From: Gloeomargarita sp. SKYG116 | GTDB lineage: Bacteria > Cyanobacteriota > Cyanobacteriia > Gloeomargaritales > Gloeomargaritaceae | Length of the DNA: 47,631 nucleotides | Direction: 5' to 3' | Assembly (NCBI GenBank): GCA_025056115.1 | Contig: JANWVM010000017.1 | Coordinates: 1 to 47,631 of the forward strand | Shown: one piece after another, positions 1 through 8,231 of the stretch | Layout of the letters: each line of letters begins with the position of its first letter | How positions within the stretch are numbered: the first letter of the stretch is position 1 | The notes under the pieces: model-generated | Databases searched by the model: none | Told to the model about the DNA's origin: nothing | Seen by the model: the letters and a program-made list of their open reading frames with translations, nothing else | Translations under genes and position numbers: made by a program

Positions 1-44
1 CACTGGCCTAGCATAGACATAGAAGGAGTTGGTCACAAAGGATC

Positions 45-734
45 ATGTTTTACTTTGACCCGTTGTACTTGATATTGGCGCTGCCGGCTCTCGTGCTTGG
101 CTTGTGGGCGCAGATGCGAGTACAGTCAGCGTTTCAACGCTATTCGCAAGTAGGGACTCGGTTCACAGGGGCACAGGCAGCCCGTCTGTTGTTGGATCGC
201 TATGGCTTAAAAGGCGTGCGGGTAGAACGAGCATACGGTTTTTTAACCGATCACTACAATCCTTTGACGCGGGAGTTGTGCCTGAGTCCAGCGGTGTATG
301 ACGCGCCAACGGTCGCTGCTGTAGGGGTGGCCGCCCATGAAGCCGGTCATGCCTTGCAACACGCAGAGGGTTATGCCCCGTTGCAATTTCGCTCAGCGAT
401 TGTGCCAGTCGTGGCGTTTGGCAGTTGGCTGGGGCCGATCCTGTTCATGGTGGGGTTTGTTTTCAGCGCCCTGCGCATCTTGGCCTGGATTGGGGTACTC
501 ATTTTCGCCGCATCTGCCCTGTTTGCCCTGATTACATTGCCGGTGGAGTTTGACGCTAGCAACCGCGCCAAGAAACTGCTGGTGGCCGAAGGGATTTTAG
601 CGCCCCAGGAAATGGTGGGGGTCAATGCCGTATTGGACGCAGCAGCGTTGACGTACGTGGCGGCGGCGATTCAGGCCATTGCCAACCTGCTGTACTACGT
701 GCTGCTGTTACTGGGCAACCGGCAACGCGAGTAG
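45..734 (+). CDS. Membrane zinc metallopeptidase, YugP family
   Basis: This 229-residue protein is a membrane-embedded zinc metallopeptidase of the YugP/COG2738 family. The zinc motif HEAGH lies at residues 98-102 and supplies two zinc-binding histidines and the catalytic glutamate. A hydrophobic N-terminal helix (about residues 8-24) and two or three hydrophobic segments after the motif (about 118-180 and 205-225) place it in the membrane. The length is normal for the family. The ATG follows a purine-rich stretch (AAAGGA) at a short distance. Its last 27 bases overlap the end of the convergent glycosyltransferase-like gene. The physiological substrate of this family is unknown in cyanobacteria; membrane-protein quality control is only an inference. 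Confidence 0.9.
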   Translation: MFYFDPLYLILALPALVLGLWAQMRVQSAFQRYSQVGTRFTGAQAARLLLDRYGLKGVRVERAYGFLTDHYNPLTRELCLSPAVYDAPTVAAVGVAAHEAGHALQHAEGYAPLQFRSAIVPVVAFGSWLGPILFMVGFVFSALRILAWIGVLIFAASALFALITLPVEFDASNRAKKLLVAEGILAPQEMVGVNAVLDAAALTYVAAAIQAIANLLYYVLLLLGNRQRE

Positions 735-1889
735 CTGGAGAATTTCCTGGGCAATCCCTGCAGCGCCCCCGGCCCGGGCGACCCGTTCTCGGCCATTGCG
801 CCGGCAGCGTTGGTGATACAGTTCATCGTCCAAAATCTGATGCACTAAGTGGGCCGCTTGTTGTAATTCCCTGTCGCCAGCGGGACCTTGGCCAACGGTT
901 TGCACCGAACATCCCAGTAGTCGCATTTGCGCTTCGGCAAACCGGTACGTAAACTGCGGCCCACGCCCAGGAATCTGTATCACAGGTTTACCCAACCCCA
1001 CTGCCTGCTCAATGGCTGTGCCGGCCATGCCCACGACCACGCGGCTCGCCCACAGAATGTCCGCAAATTGCGACCGGCTGTAGTGAATAACCCCCTTATG
1101 GCACTGGAGTTGTCCTTCCTGGTGCAACCATCCTTCGGCTTGGGCGAGTTCACTTAGCACTGCATCGGTGAAGCCAGGTACGAGCGCGGCCCACACCTGC
1201 ACCTGGGGACGGATAGCGAACAGATAGCGACAAAAACGCAGTAACAACCGGAAATTGTCGGTGGCTTCGGGCAAACGACTGCCTGGCAAGAGCGCAACGA
1301 CAGGATAGGCGTTGTGGACATTGATTGGCTGGCCGCTGAGTTCTAGTCCGTCCATGATGGGATAGCCGGCAAAGACGGCTTTGACCATACCCTGTTGCTG
1401 CAACTGTTTCGCCGTCAAACCATCGCGTGTGAACACTTTGCGACATCGGGGCGCTGTCAATCCCCACCAGGTTAGCGCTGGTAGTTGCAATCGGCCTTCG
1501 TAATAACTGGATGTGGACACGATAAATGCCACGTAGGGCCGACCAGACAGGCGGGCAAAGGTCAAGGGAACGCCGTCGCCCACCGCCACCAGCAGGTCAG
1601 AATGGGGAGCCACCCGTTGCAACGCCCGCCATTGCTGCCAGGTCAACTGGGGTAGTCCCGCTAGCACGTCCTGCACCAGCACCAGCGGATTCATATAAAC
1701 CAGGCCCCCCGATGGCAATGCCCGCACCGGCCCCACAACCGGAATGTCCAAGCGCCGGTAGGCCTGCCCCAACCCCACCAGCGGTAATGCCAGAACGTCT
1801 GCCCCCCCTAACTGGCGACAGGCATCGGCAATCAAACTGGCGTTTAAGTCTTCTCCGTGCCCATTGCTGAGAAATAGCAGCCGCGCCAT
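708..1889 (-). CDS. Lipid-A-disaccharide synthase-related protein
   Basis: A 393-residue protein resembling the cyanobacterial family annotated as lipid-A-disaccharide synthase-related (TIGR03492), a GT-B-fold glycosyltransferase relative of LpxB. It opens with the family-like NGHGEDLNA motif (residues 9-17), and near residue 290 it has a GMAGTAIEQAVGLGKPVI segment, which looks like the sugar-nucleotide-binding part of GT-B enzymes. It is not LpxB proper, and the acceptor is unknown. Its start codon directly abuts the stop codon of the giant membrane-protein gene upstream, so the two are very probably cotranscribed and translationally coupled. The 3' end overlaps the convergent metallopeptidase gene. 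Confidence 0.85.
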   Translation of the reverse strand: MARLLFLSNGHGEDLNASLIADACRQLGGADVLALPLVGLGQAYRRLDIPVVGPVRALPSGGLVYMNPLVLVQDVLAGLPQLTWQQWRALQRVAPHSDLLVAVGDGVPLTFARLSGRPYVAFIVSTSSYYEGRLQLPALTWWGLTAPRCRKVFTRDGLTAKQLQQQGMVKAVFAGYPIMDGLELSGQPINVHNAYPVVALLPGSRLPEATDNFRLLLRFCRYLFAIRPQVQVWAALVPGFTDAVLSELAQAEGWLHQEGQLQCHKGVIHYSRSQFADILWASRVVVGMAGTAIEQAVGLGKPVIQIPGRGPQFTYRFAEAQMRLLGCSVQTVGQGPAGDRELQQAAHLVHQILDDELYHQRCRRNGRERVARAGGAAGIAQEILQLLALPVAQ

Positions 1890-4800
1890 CTATTCCCAAC
1901 CGGCCCAACCGCTGGTTATCAATGTCGTCAAGGCTTGTAGCCAGTCCCGCACTTGCGCCCGCCGCGTTTCAAAGGTCGCTGCCATCCACAATAACACCAC
2001 ACCAGCCGCTAACCCCAGCACCCAGATGAAAAAGCTATGGGTCGTGACAAACATCCAGACTTGGATCAATGCTTGCAAGGCAAAGACGAGCGTTCCCACC
2101 CACAGATAAGCCCGCACTCGTCGCCATAGACCCAACCCCGCCAGCGCCAATCCCAACGCCATCGTCAGCAATCCTGGTCCCCAAGCTCCTTGCGTTTCCC
2201 AAATCAACGTTGCCCCAATCAATCCCGTCGCCCAACATCGCAGTGCGTGGCGTTCTTCCCGTGTGTCCGCCTGCCGCCAATAGACATCTACCTGCGCCAC
2301 ATACAGCATTGACAGGCCGATGATCAGGGCGTAGGCCAAAAATGATGACCAGTCTTGCTCCCGCAGAAACTTGAACAATCCCCAATCCAGCAGCAGCAGA
2401 CTGACATAGCTCCAGCGCAAGTTATCCTTGGCGGCCCAGGCGTAAAATGCCGCTGTCACCAGTAGATTCGGCCAGGTCACCCAGTTCCCACCGGCTATCC
2501 AGCCCAACAGCAACACCGTCCCCCCTGGCACTGCCCATCCCACCGCCTGCCAGCGCTGTTTTTCCGGCCATCCCCACCGTTCCCAAGGGGCGCTCACGAA
2601 AAATAAGCCCAGCAAACTGCCCATGGTCCCCGCCCAGGCGGCTAACGTCGTCTCCGCTACCAGCACCATCAATATATCGCCTACTGCTGCTAGGAATATC
2701 GCCGCTCCTGCCCATACCCATGCCCCTTGATGCCGCCCGTACCCCAAGGCATAAACACTGCACAGTAAGAGGACAATGGCATTACCCACAACGCCACTTC
2801 GACTCGTAGGAAAGCCTAAGCGAATGGCTGCCAGCAGCACCGCCAATCCCCAGTGGGCATGTCCCAGGTAGAACGCCACTGCCGGTGCAATGACCCGCGC
2901 CCCCCAGCGTTGTAGGCCAACGTAGGCATAACTCAGCAGCATCGCCAACGCCGCCAATGCCATCCAGCCATCGCCCGGTTGTCCCGCCGGTTGTTGCAGG
3001 AGCCAATAGACCAGGAATTGATAGAGTCCTAACGAAATCGCCCCCCAACCGGTGTAGGTCAGCCATAGACTAAGCGAGCGCCAGCGCTGGATACTCAACA
3101 CCACCAGGCCAAAACCCACTGCCGTCCAACCCGTTAAATCTGTCAAGGGTGTTCCCAGCCCCACGACCAAACCAATCGTGACGTAGAACAGGGGAATGAC
3201 CATCACCCAGCGAGACGGTAATTGCCGCCGAAGCAGCACCAGCGCCACTAGACCCAAAACGGTATTGCCCAGCGCCAACACCAGCCAGCGGTCCGCCGTT
3301 GCCAGTACAGCGCCGACTCCCAGGGCTGCTTCCAATCCCAGCACCAGCATCCAGCCGACCCAGCCTTGCCCGCGTTGATACAACCGGTAGGCCAGCCCTA
3401 GATTGACAATTCCCAGGCCGGCGAGCGTGCGGACAACAGTGCTGGTATCCGGCAAAACACCTGCGGTATAGGCGGGGGAAATCGTGTACACTGCCCCGAA
3501 CAGCAGCCCCCCACTCACCACGGCTGCCCAATCATCGGCAATCCAGGCGTAAAGCTCTCGATGTAAAGCCAAATAGTGGCGGCCCGCCCACACCAGCAAT
3601 AAAAACCCCGTCTCGAGTAGGGTTGTGATGACTCCCAGCTCATCGGGGATCAACCGCAGCCACAGCCACCAGCCCAGCGACAGCGTCACCCAGCCGGTCA
3701 GACCATTTGGCCATTGCCAGGCATTGAATGCGGTTATCACTGCTGCTAACCCCAACGCCAGCGTTCGCCATTCATCCGGCATCCAAAGCGCCACCAACCC
3801 CGCACTCACAGTTGAAATCCCCAGCCACCAGCGCGGTAATGGGCACGGCGGCTGCCAGGCCAGAATACTCAACGCCAACGGGGGGAGCAGTCCGCCCAGC
3901 AACCAGGCATTTGGGGAACTCATGAGCCACTGTCCGTAACCCAGCGCCATGAGCACCAACCCTACCGGCCAGCCTGTTTGGCGCCAGCGATGCTCTGTAC
4001 AGCACCAGCACCATTCCCCCGCCGCCCCTATGAATAAAAGCAACGCCCAAATCTCGCTCGGTAATTCAGGCGCCAGCCGGTCAACGGCAAATAACACGGC
4101 ACTCCACGTTAAGGCTTGCCCTAGATAGACCCAACCGAGATGAACCGCTGGTTGTCCCCGCCCCCACCCCCACAGGTATAGAGCACAACCGCCCCAGAGC
4201 AGCACCCGCCAAGTGGGATTGGCCAGGCTGAGCACACACAAAGCCGCCCCTAACGCCAGGGCAAACCATCGGCCATCACGAGCAAAATCGGCATTTCCCC
4301 GGCGCTCCCACCACTGGCTGACCGCCAAGACCACTCCCAATGCCGGTAGCCACAGCACGCTAAGCAACACTGTCGGCATCCCCAACGTGCCCCCGACCCG
4401 TTCCGCTGTGGTCAGGATTGCATCTCGTACCGTTGCTGGAATCGCTGTCCACAGCAGCCACCAGGCTTGAAGTTGCAGCAATCCCAAACCCCAAATCCCT
4501 ATCCTGGCACGGGTTTGACGCACCCACCGGTAAATCAGCGCCCCTAGCACCAGCACCATGCCGGCTGCCGACCATGCCCATTCCGCGCCCCAACTGGCCC
4601 ACAACCATCCCGCCCACGCCAGCGGCCAGCCTACCCACTGCGGTCCCAACAGCACCAACAACCCACCGCTCCCGCCCACTGCCAAAGCCAATTCTCGCGC
4701 TGACCAACCCAGCGTCCCAATGGCCCGCACCAGCAACAGCCCCACGCTCCCAGCAACCGCTATTTCCGGCCATTGCCAGCGCCTTTGCCGCAGGAGCACT

Positions 4801-5954
4801 GCCGTTGCCAAGCCCACACCCAGATACACCGCGCCGTAAATGACCACCGGTTGCGGCCAGTACGATTGCAGCCAAGCTAACGCAAGCGCTACACCCGCCG
4901 ACCGGTTCTGCCCCAGTAACCACCATCCCAAACCGGTTAGTATCAGCCCTGAGCCGATGGCGACTGCCAATTGTTCCTGCCACAATCCCAGCCCATCCAT
5001 CGCCCAGAAGTTAATGGGAATCAACAGTAACGTCAGGCTCTGGAGTAAAGTCGTTGTCAAAGGCACCCGATTCGTACGCTGTAACCGCCAGGTCAGACCG
5101 CCAAACGCCAGTGTGTACAGCGCCAGAAGGGCGTACTGCCCGACCCGGCCCAAGACATCCCAAACGCTGACCACCAGCACCACCGACGACAGCACCACCA
5201 AAAACACCCCCACAAGTCCTAGCCAGAGAATGCTCAGCTCGGTTTGCAGGGATTGCAACAGTGCTGGTGGTTGAGCGATAGATGCCACCGGTTCAGTCAC
5301 GACAGAAACCACTCCTCGGCGCTGGTTGGCCACTCTTGTCATGTACGGAATGAGCAGAATATCTACCAATTGCCCGATGCCGCACAAGCCGAGGCTAAAA
5401 AACCACAGCAATCCCCAGCCTATTTGCCCTAGGTAGAGCCGGTGCAGGCCGCACAGTCCCACAAAGCCCAATGCCCACAGTAGATAGGCTGTTCCTACGG
5501 ATAGGGGCTGAACCGCTCCACCTAATCGTCCAGGTTCCGTCACGCGAGACGACCTTGGCTCTACCAACGACGGAATTTCCCTGAGCGGTTGCGTGAGATA
5601 GTCCTGGCAAAACCAGGCCAGCTGCTTGTCCGATAGCAACCCAAGTTGTAGCCAACGTTCTAACCCCCCTAACAACTGTTCCGGTAACTGGGAGAAAACC
5701 ACTTTCCCTTCGACTGGCGCCGTCACCAAACCCAATTCTGCCCAGGTCTTCATCCCTTGAATCACTCGGGGAATTTGGGCAGTAGTCGTGATGTTTAGCG
5801 TTAAATCAATCGTCCGCGCCTCTCGCTGGATAATCGCTAGGTTTAGGGTTGCACCTTCCCACAATCCCCGCTCTTGCCAGTCTTGTAATCCTGCCACCAG
5901 TGCAGCCGCCGATTGGCTGGAAAAACGCAACACATATCCTGCGGCTGGAGACAT
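1890..5954 (-). CDS. Giant polytopic membrane protein with TM2 domain (DUF2157-like)
   Basis: A protein of about 1354 residues. The frame extends to a TTG at 6008, but the ATG at 5954 is the better start. The first ~150 residues look soluble and include helices such as LERWLQLGLLSDKQLAWF, which resemble the N-terminal helix of DUF2157 proteins. Next comes a TM2-type hairpin (about residues 155-215) with the typical GLHRLYLG turn and a second helix ending in a polar QLVDILLIP segment. The remaining ~1100 residues are almost continuous hydrophobic, Trp/Leu/Gly-rich helices, by eye thirty or more transmembrane segments. No catalytic motif is visible. It is followed without a gap by the glycosyltransferase-like gene, so an envelope role is possible, but no function can be assigned. 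Confidence 0.85.
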   Translation of the reverse strand: MSPAAGYVLRFSSQSAAALVAGLQDWQERGLWEGATLNLAIIQREARTIDLTLNITTTAQIPRVIQGMKTWAELGLVTAPVEGKVVFSQLPEQLLGGLERWLQLGLLSDKQLAWFCQDYLTQPLREIPSLVEPRSSRVTEPGRLGGAVQPLSVGTAYLLWALGFVGLCGLHRLYLGQIGWGLLWFFSLGLCGIGQLVDILLIPYMTRVANQRRGVVSVVTEPVASIAQPPALLQSLQTELSILWLGLVGVFLVVLSSVVLVVSVWDVLGRVGQYALLALYTLAFGGLTWRLQRTNRVPLTTTLLQSLTLLLIPINFWAMDGLGLWQEQLAVAIGSGLILTGLGWWLLGQNRSAGVALALAWLQSYWPQPVVIYGAVYLGVGLATAVLLRQRRWQWPEIAVAGSVGLLLVRAIGTLGWSARELALAVGGSGGLLVLLGPQWVGWPLAWAGWLWASWGAEWAWSAAGMVLVLGALIYRWVRQTRARIGIWGLGLLQLQAWWLLWTAIPATVRDAILTTAERVGGTLGMPTVLLSVLWLPALGVVLAVSQWWERRGNADFARDGRWFALALGAALCVLSLANPTWRVLLWGGCALYLWGWGRGQPAVHLGWVYLGQALTWSAVLFAVDRLAPELPSEIWALLLFIGAAGEWCWCCTEHRWRQTGWPVGLVLMALGYGQWLMSSPNAWLLGGLLPPLALSILAWQPPCPLPRWWLGISTVSAGLVALWMPDEWRTLALGLAAVITAFNAWQWPNGLTGWVTLSLGWWLWLRLIPDELGVITTLLETGFLLLVWAGRHYLALHRELYAWIADDWAAVVSGGLLFGAVYTISPAYTAGVLPDTSTVVRTLAGLGIVNLGLAYRLYQRGQGWVGWMLVLGLEAALGVGAVLATADRWLVLALGNTVLGLVALVLLRRQLPSRWVMVIPLFYVTIGLVVGLGTPLTDLTGWTAVGFGLVVLSIQRWRSLSLWLTYTGWGAISLGLYQFLVYWLLQQPAGQPGDGWMALAALAMLLSYAYVGLQRWGARVIAPAVAFYLGHAHWGLAVLLAAIRLGFPTSRSGVVGNAIVLLLCSVYALGYGRHQGAWVWAGAAIFLAAVGDILMVLVAETTLAAWAGTMGSLLGLFFVSAPWERWGWPEKQRWQAVGWAVPGGTVLLLGWIAGGNWVTWPNLLVTAAFYAWAAKDNLRWSYVSLLLLDWGLFKFLREQDWSSFLAYALIIGLSMLYVAQVDVYWRQADTREERHALRCWATGLIGATLIWETQGAWGPGLLTMALGLALAGLGLWRRVRAYLWVGTLVFALQALIQVWMFVTTHSFFIWVLGLAAGVVLLWMAATFETRRAQVRDWLQALTTLITSGWAGWE

Positions 5955-6041
5955 GATAGGCTGAGGGCAACTGCTCTCACCTATAGCATACCGGCTTATC
6001 CCAATCAACCAGGATGGGTAAAGCCGTTCTGTATGTGATAG

Positions 6042-6047
6042 TATAAC
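6042..6047 (+). promoter_or_regulatory. Possible -10 box before the methyltransferase gene
   Basis: A TATAAC hexamer sits immediately before the first ATG (6049) of the methyltransferase gene. If it is a real -10 element, transcription would start near 6054 and the usable start codon would be the ATG at 6079 rather than 6049. No clear -35 box accompanies it. Confidence 0.3.
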
Positions 6048-6048
6048 T

Positions 6049-6927
6049 ATGACTAATTTTTACGCCGTTATTCTTGACATGATAGATGCCCGCGTACACT
6101 GTGGAGACTGTGCAGAAATTTTGCAAGACTATCCCGATGCTTTTTTTGATTTAATTATCACATCACCCCCTTACGCGGACCGCCGCCAGTCTCTCTATGG
6201 TGGAGTTGCTCCTGAAGCCTATGTTGAATGGTTTTTACCAAAAGCCGAACAATTCTGGCGCGTACTTAAACCCAGTGGTTCTTTTGTTCTAAATATTAAA
6301 GAGAGAGTCGAAAACGGCGAGCGTCACACGTACGTACTAGAATTAATCCTGGCTCTCAAAAAAGCAGGATGGCTCTGGGTAGAAGAATACATTTGGCACA
6401 AAAAGAACTGCTATCCTGGCAAATGGCCAAACCGGTTTCGGGATGCCTGGGAACGATGTTTACACTTTACTAAAAGTCGCCAGTTCAAAATGCGACAAGA
6501 AGCGGTCATGGTACCTGTGGGTGATTGGGCTGAAAAGCGTCTCAAGCGGCTAGGTGAAAATGATGTCGTGCGTTTTGATTCACGAGTCGGAAGTGGCTTT
6601 GGTAAAAACATTGCGAATTGGCTTGGCCGAGAGTATGTCTACCCAACGAATGTACTAACTTTTGCGACTGAATGCAGTAATAAAAATCATCCAGCCGCTT
6701 TCCCTAAAGCATTACCAGAGTGGTTTATTAAGCTTTTTACCGACCCAGGTGACTGGGTGCTTGATCCGTTTGTTGGCAGTGGGACGACTATCGCCGCAGC
6801 AGTTCCTCTGGGACGCCACGTAGTGGGCATTGACTTGAAACCAGAATACTGCGAGTTAGCAAAAGCAGCAATTCCTGAGCAAATGGTTTTGTTAGAGCCA
6901 ACCGGAATGTATGTCTGCGACGGCTAG
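6049..6927 (+). CDS. Site-specific DNA methyltransferase (beta class, type II)
   Basis: A 292-residue exocyclic-amino DNA methyltransferase. The catalytic motif IV, TSPPY, is at residues 38-42, and the S-adenosylmethionine-binding motif I, DPFVGSGTT, is at residues 239-247. Catalytic motif before SAM motif is the beta-class order. TSPPY is most often seen in N4-cytosine enzymes, but N6-adenine specificity cannot be excluded. The region between the motifs is the presumed target-recognition domain. An alternative start at residue 11 (6079) would begin right at the conserved core. The downstream nuclease gene overlaps by 17 nt, forming a modification-then-restriction operon. The DNA is visibly AT-richer than the genes on either side, suggesting horizontal acquisition. 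Confidence 0.9.
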   Translation: MTNFYAVILDMIDARVHCGDCAEILQDYPDAFFDLIITSPPYADRRQSLYGGVAPEAYVEWFLPKAEQFWRVLKPSGSFVLNIKERVENGERHTYVLELILALKKAGWLWVEEYIWHKKNCYPGKWPNRFRDAWERCLHFTKSRQFKMRQEAVMVPVGDWAEKRLKRLGENDVVRFDSRVGSGFGKNIANWLGREYVYPTNVLTFATECSNKNHPAAFPKALPEWFIKLFTDPGDWVLDPFVGSGTTIAAAVPLGRHVVGIDLKPEYCELAKAAIPEQMVLLEPTGMYVCDG

Positions 6928-7666
6928 TCCCTTTGACCCATATCACGCAGCGCTTAGCAGCATCACTCTAAGTGACTTTGTTGGGCAATGGATTGACAAT
7001 TTTCACCAACGACGGCTAGATTCGCTGAATTCCCTGAAATTAGACCAGCTATTACGTCGGAAAAATATTTACCTTTTCAAAGCTAAGAACCTGGAAGTCG
7101 TTACTGACCTAGTTCGCTCCCTATTAGATGCCCATCTTTCATCCCAGGAAGAAACATTATTTGGCAAAGTATTGGAAGCAATTGCTTTGTTTGTCTGTGC
7201 TCGAACGCATAATGGCAGGAAATCAGCAGCACAGGGGATTGATATCGAGTTTCAATTCAATAGTAACTACTATATTGTTTCTGTGAAGTCTGGACCAAAC
7301 TGGGGTAATCACCAGCAAGTGCAACGAATGAAGCAAAACTTTTCGGCGGCCAAAAGAATTTTGAATCTCCCTAATGCTATAGCAGTTAATGGTTGTTGCT
7401 ATGGCCGAGATAATCAAGAAAACAAAGGTGATTATCTTAAGTTATGTGGCCAGTCTTTTTGGGAACTTATTTCTAATGACCCCAACTTTTATCTAAGCTT
7501 TATTGAGCCTTTAGGTCAGAATGCCAAGGAGAAGAACGAAGAATTTTTTCGGGGTTACTATCGGATAGTTAATCGCTTTACGGAAGAGTTTTTCCGGAAG
7601 GGATGGTGTCGTGATGGTAGAATCGATTGGGAAGGATTGGTTAAGTTTAACTCTGGTAAAACCTAG
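6911..7666 (+). CDS. Probable type II restriction endonuclease (PmeII-like)
   Basis: This 251-residue protein begins inside the last codons of the methyltransferase gene. Its position alone makes a cognate restriction endonuclease likely. A candidate PD-(D/E)XK-type core is visible: GIDIEF (residues 109-114, with D111 and E113), a hydrophobic strand, then VSVKSGPNWGN (residues 123-133) with K126. The position two before the lysine is Ser rather than Asp or Glu, so the core is a variant form. The KSGPNWGN segment recalls the PmeII family, from memory only. The AT-rich composition matches the methyltransferase. No controller protein or Vsr nuclease gene is seen next to the pair. Confidence 0.7.
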   Translation: MSATASPFDPYHAALSSITLSDFVGQWIDNFHQRRLDSLNSLKLDQLLRRKNIYLFKAKNLEVVTDLVRSLLDAHLSSQEETLFGKVLEAIALFVCARTHNGRKSAAQGIDIEFQFNSNYYIVSVKSGPNWGNHQQVQRMKQNFSAAKRILNLPNAIAVNGCCYGRDNQENKGDYLKLCGQSFWELISNDPNFYLSFIEPLGQNAKEKNEEFFRGYYRIVNRFTEEFFRKGWCRDGRIDWEGLVKFNSGKT

Positions 7667-7887
7667 CAATAAACCAACTGGTTTACAAGCAATTGTAGTA
7701 AGTCTTATTGGTTCTTCCACTATAGCAGAAAGCATTTAGGTTGTCGCCCTTGGGAAGCCATCAACATGGAAACATCTAGGGTTCCGGTTGCTGCCTGTGT
7801 CAAGCATTCTGTGCTTAGCTATATTTGATAGGTACTGTATAAGACGCGGTATTGGTAAAATGGACAATGAATCGAGTGGAGTCTTTT

Positions 7888-8037
7888 ATGGAATGGTTCA
7901 ACCGCTGGGTAATGCCCCTACTCCTAATCCTGATGTTCGGAGTAGCGTTAGTCGCCGTAACGGCGCGTTCCTTTTTACCAGGAGATATGGCAGTGCCAGC
8001 ACCGACGGGTGTAATTTTGCTGGGCGTTCTCAAGTAA
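7888..8037 (+). CDS. Tiny single-helix membrane protein, unknown
   Basis: A 49-residue protein with a short amphipathic start (MEWFNRW), one transmembrane helix (about residues 8-26), then a polar tail with a Pro-rich stretch (PAPTG) and a second short hydrophobic run. The ATG at 7888 is preceded by GTGGAG at a good Shine-Dalgarno distance, which favours it over the ATG at 7867 and the TTG at 7852. A TATAAG hexamer at 7838-7843 is a possible -10 box. The size and layout recall small subunits of thylakoid complexes, but it matches none that I recall (PsbX, PsaI, PsaJ, PetN and others were considered). It could also be an unrelated small membrane protein. Confidence 0.6.
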   Translation: MEWFNRWVMPLLLILMFGVALVAVTARSFLPGDMAVPAPTGVILLGVLK

Positions 8038-8231
8038 CTAAATGATTTCCGTGCTGGTAGGGTTGCGAAAAAGCACGTTGTATCCCAGCAGGCTAGGAGT
8101 TGATAACAAGCCTACATGACTCAGTTGTATTGTGCCCACACCAAGAAAAACTCAGTACAGCGATTTACCTTGCAATCCCAGGGAAAGAAGACAAGTTTCA
8201 GAGCCGTGAAAGTATCTTGCAAATGTTCTCA

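Noticed and set aside
4360-4983. 207-codon same-strand alternate frame inside the giant membrane gene
   Set aside because: Gly/Ala/Arg-rich translation typical of a shifted frame, with no independent start signal.
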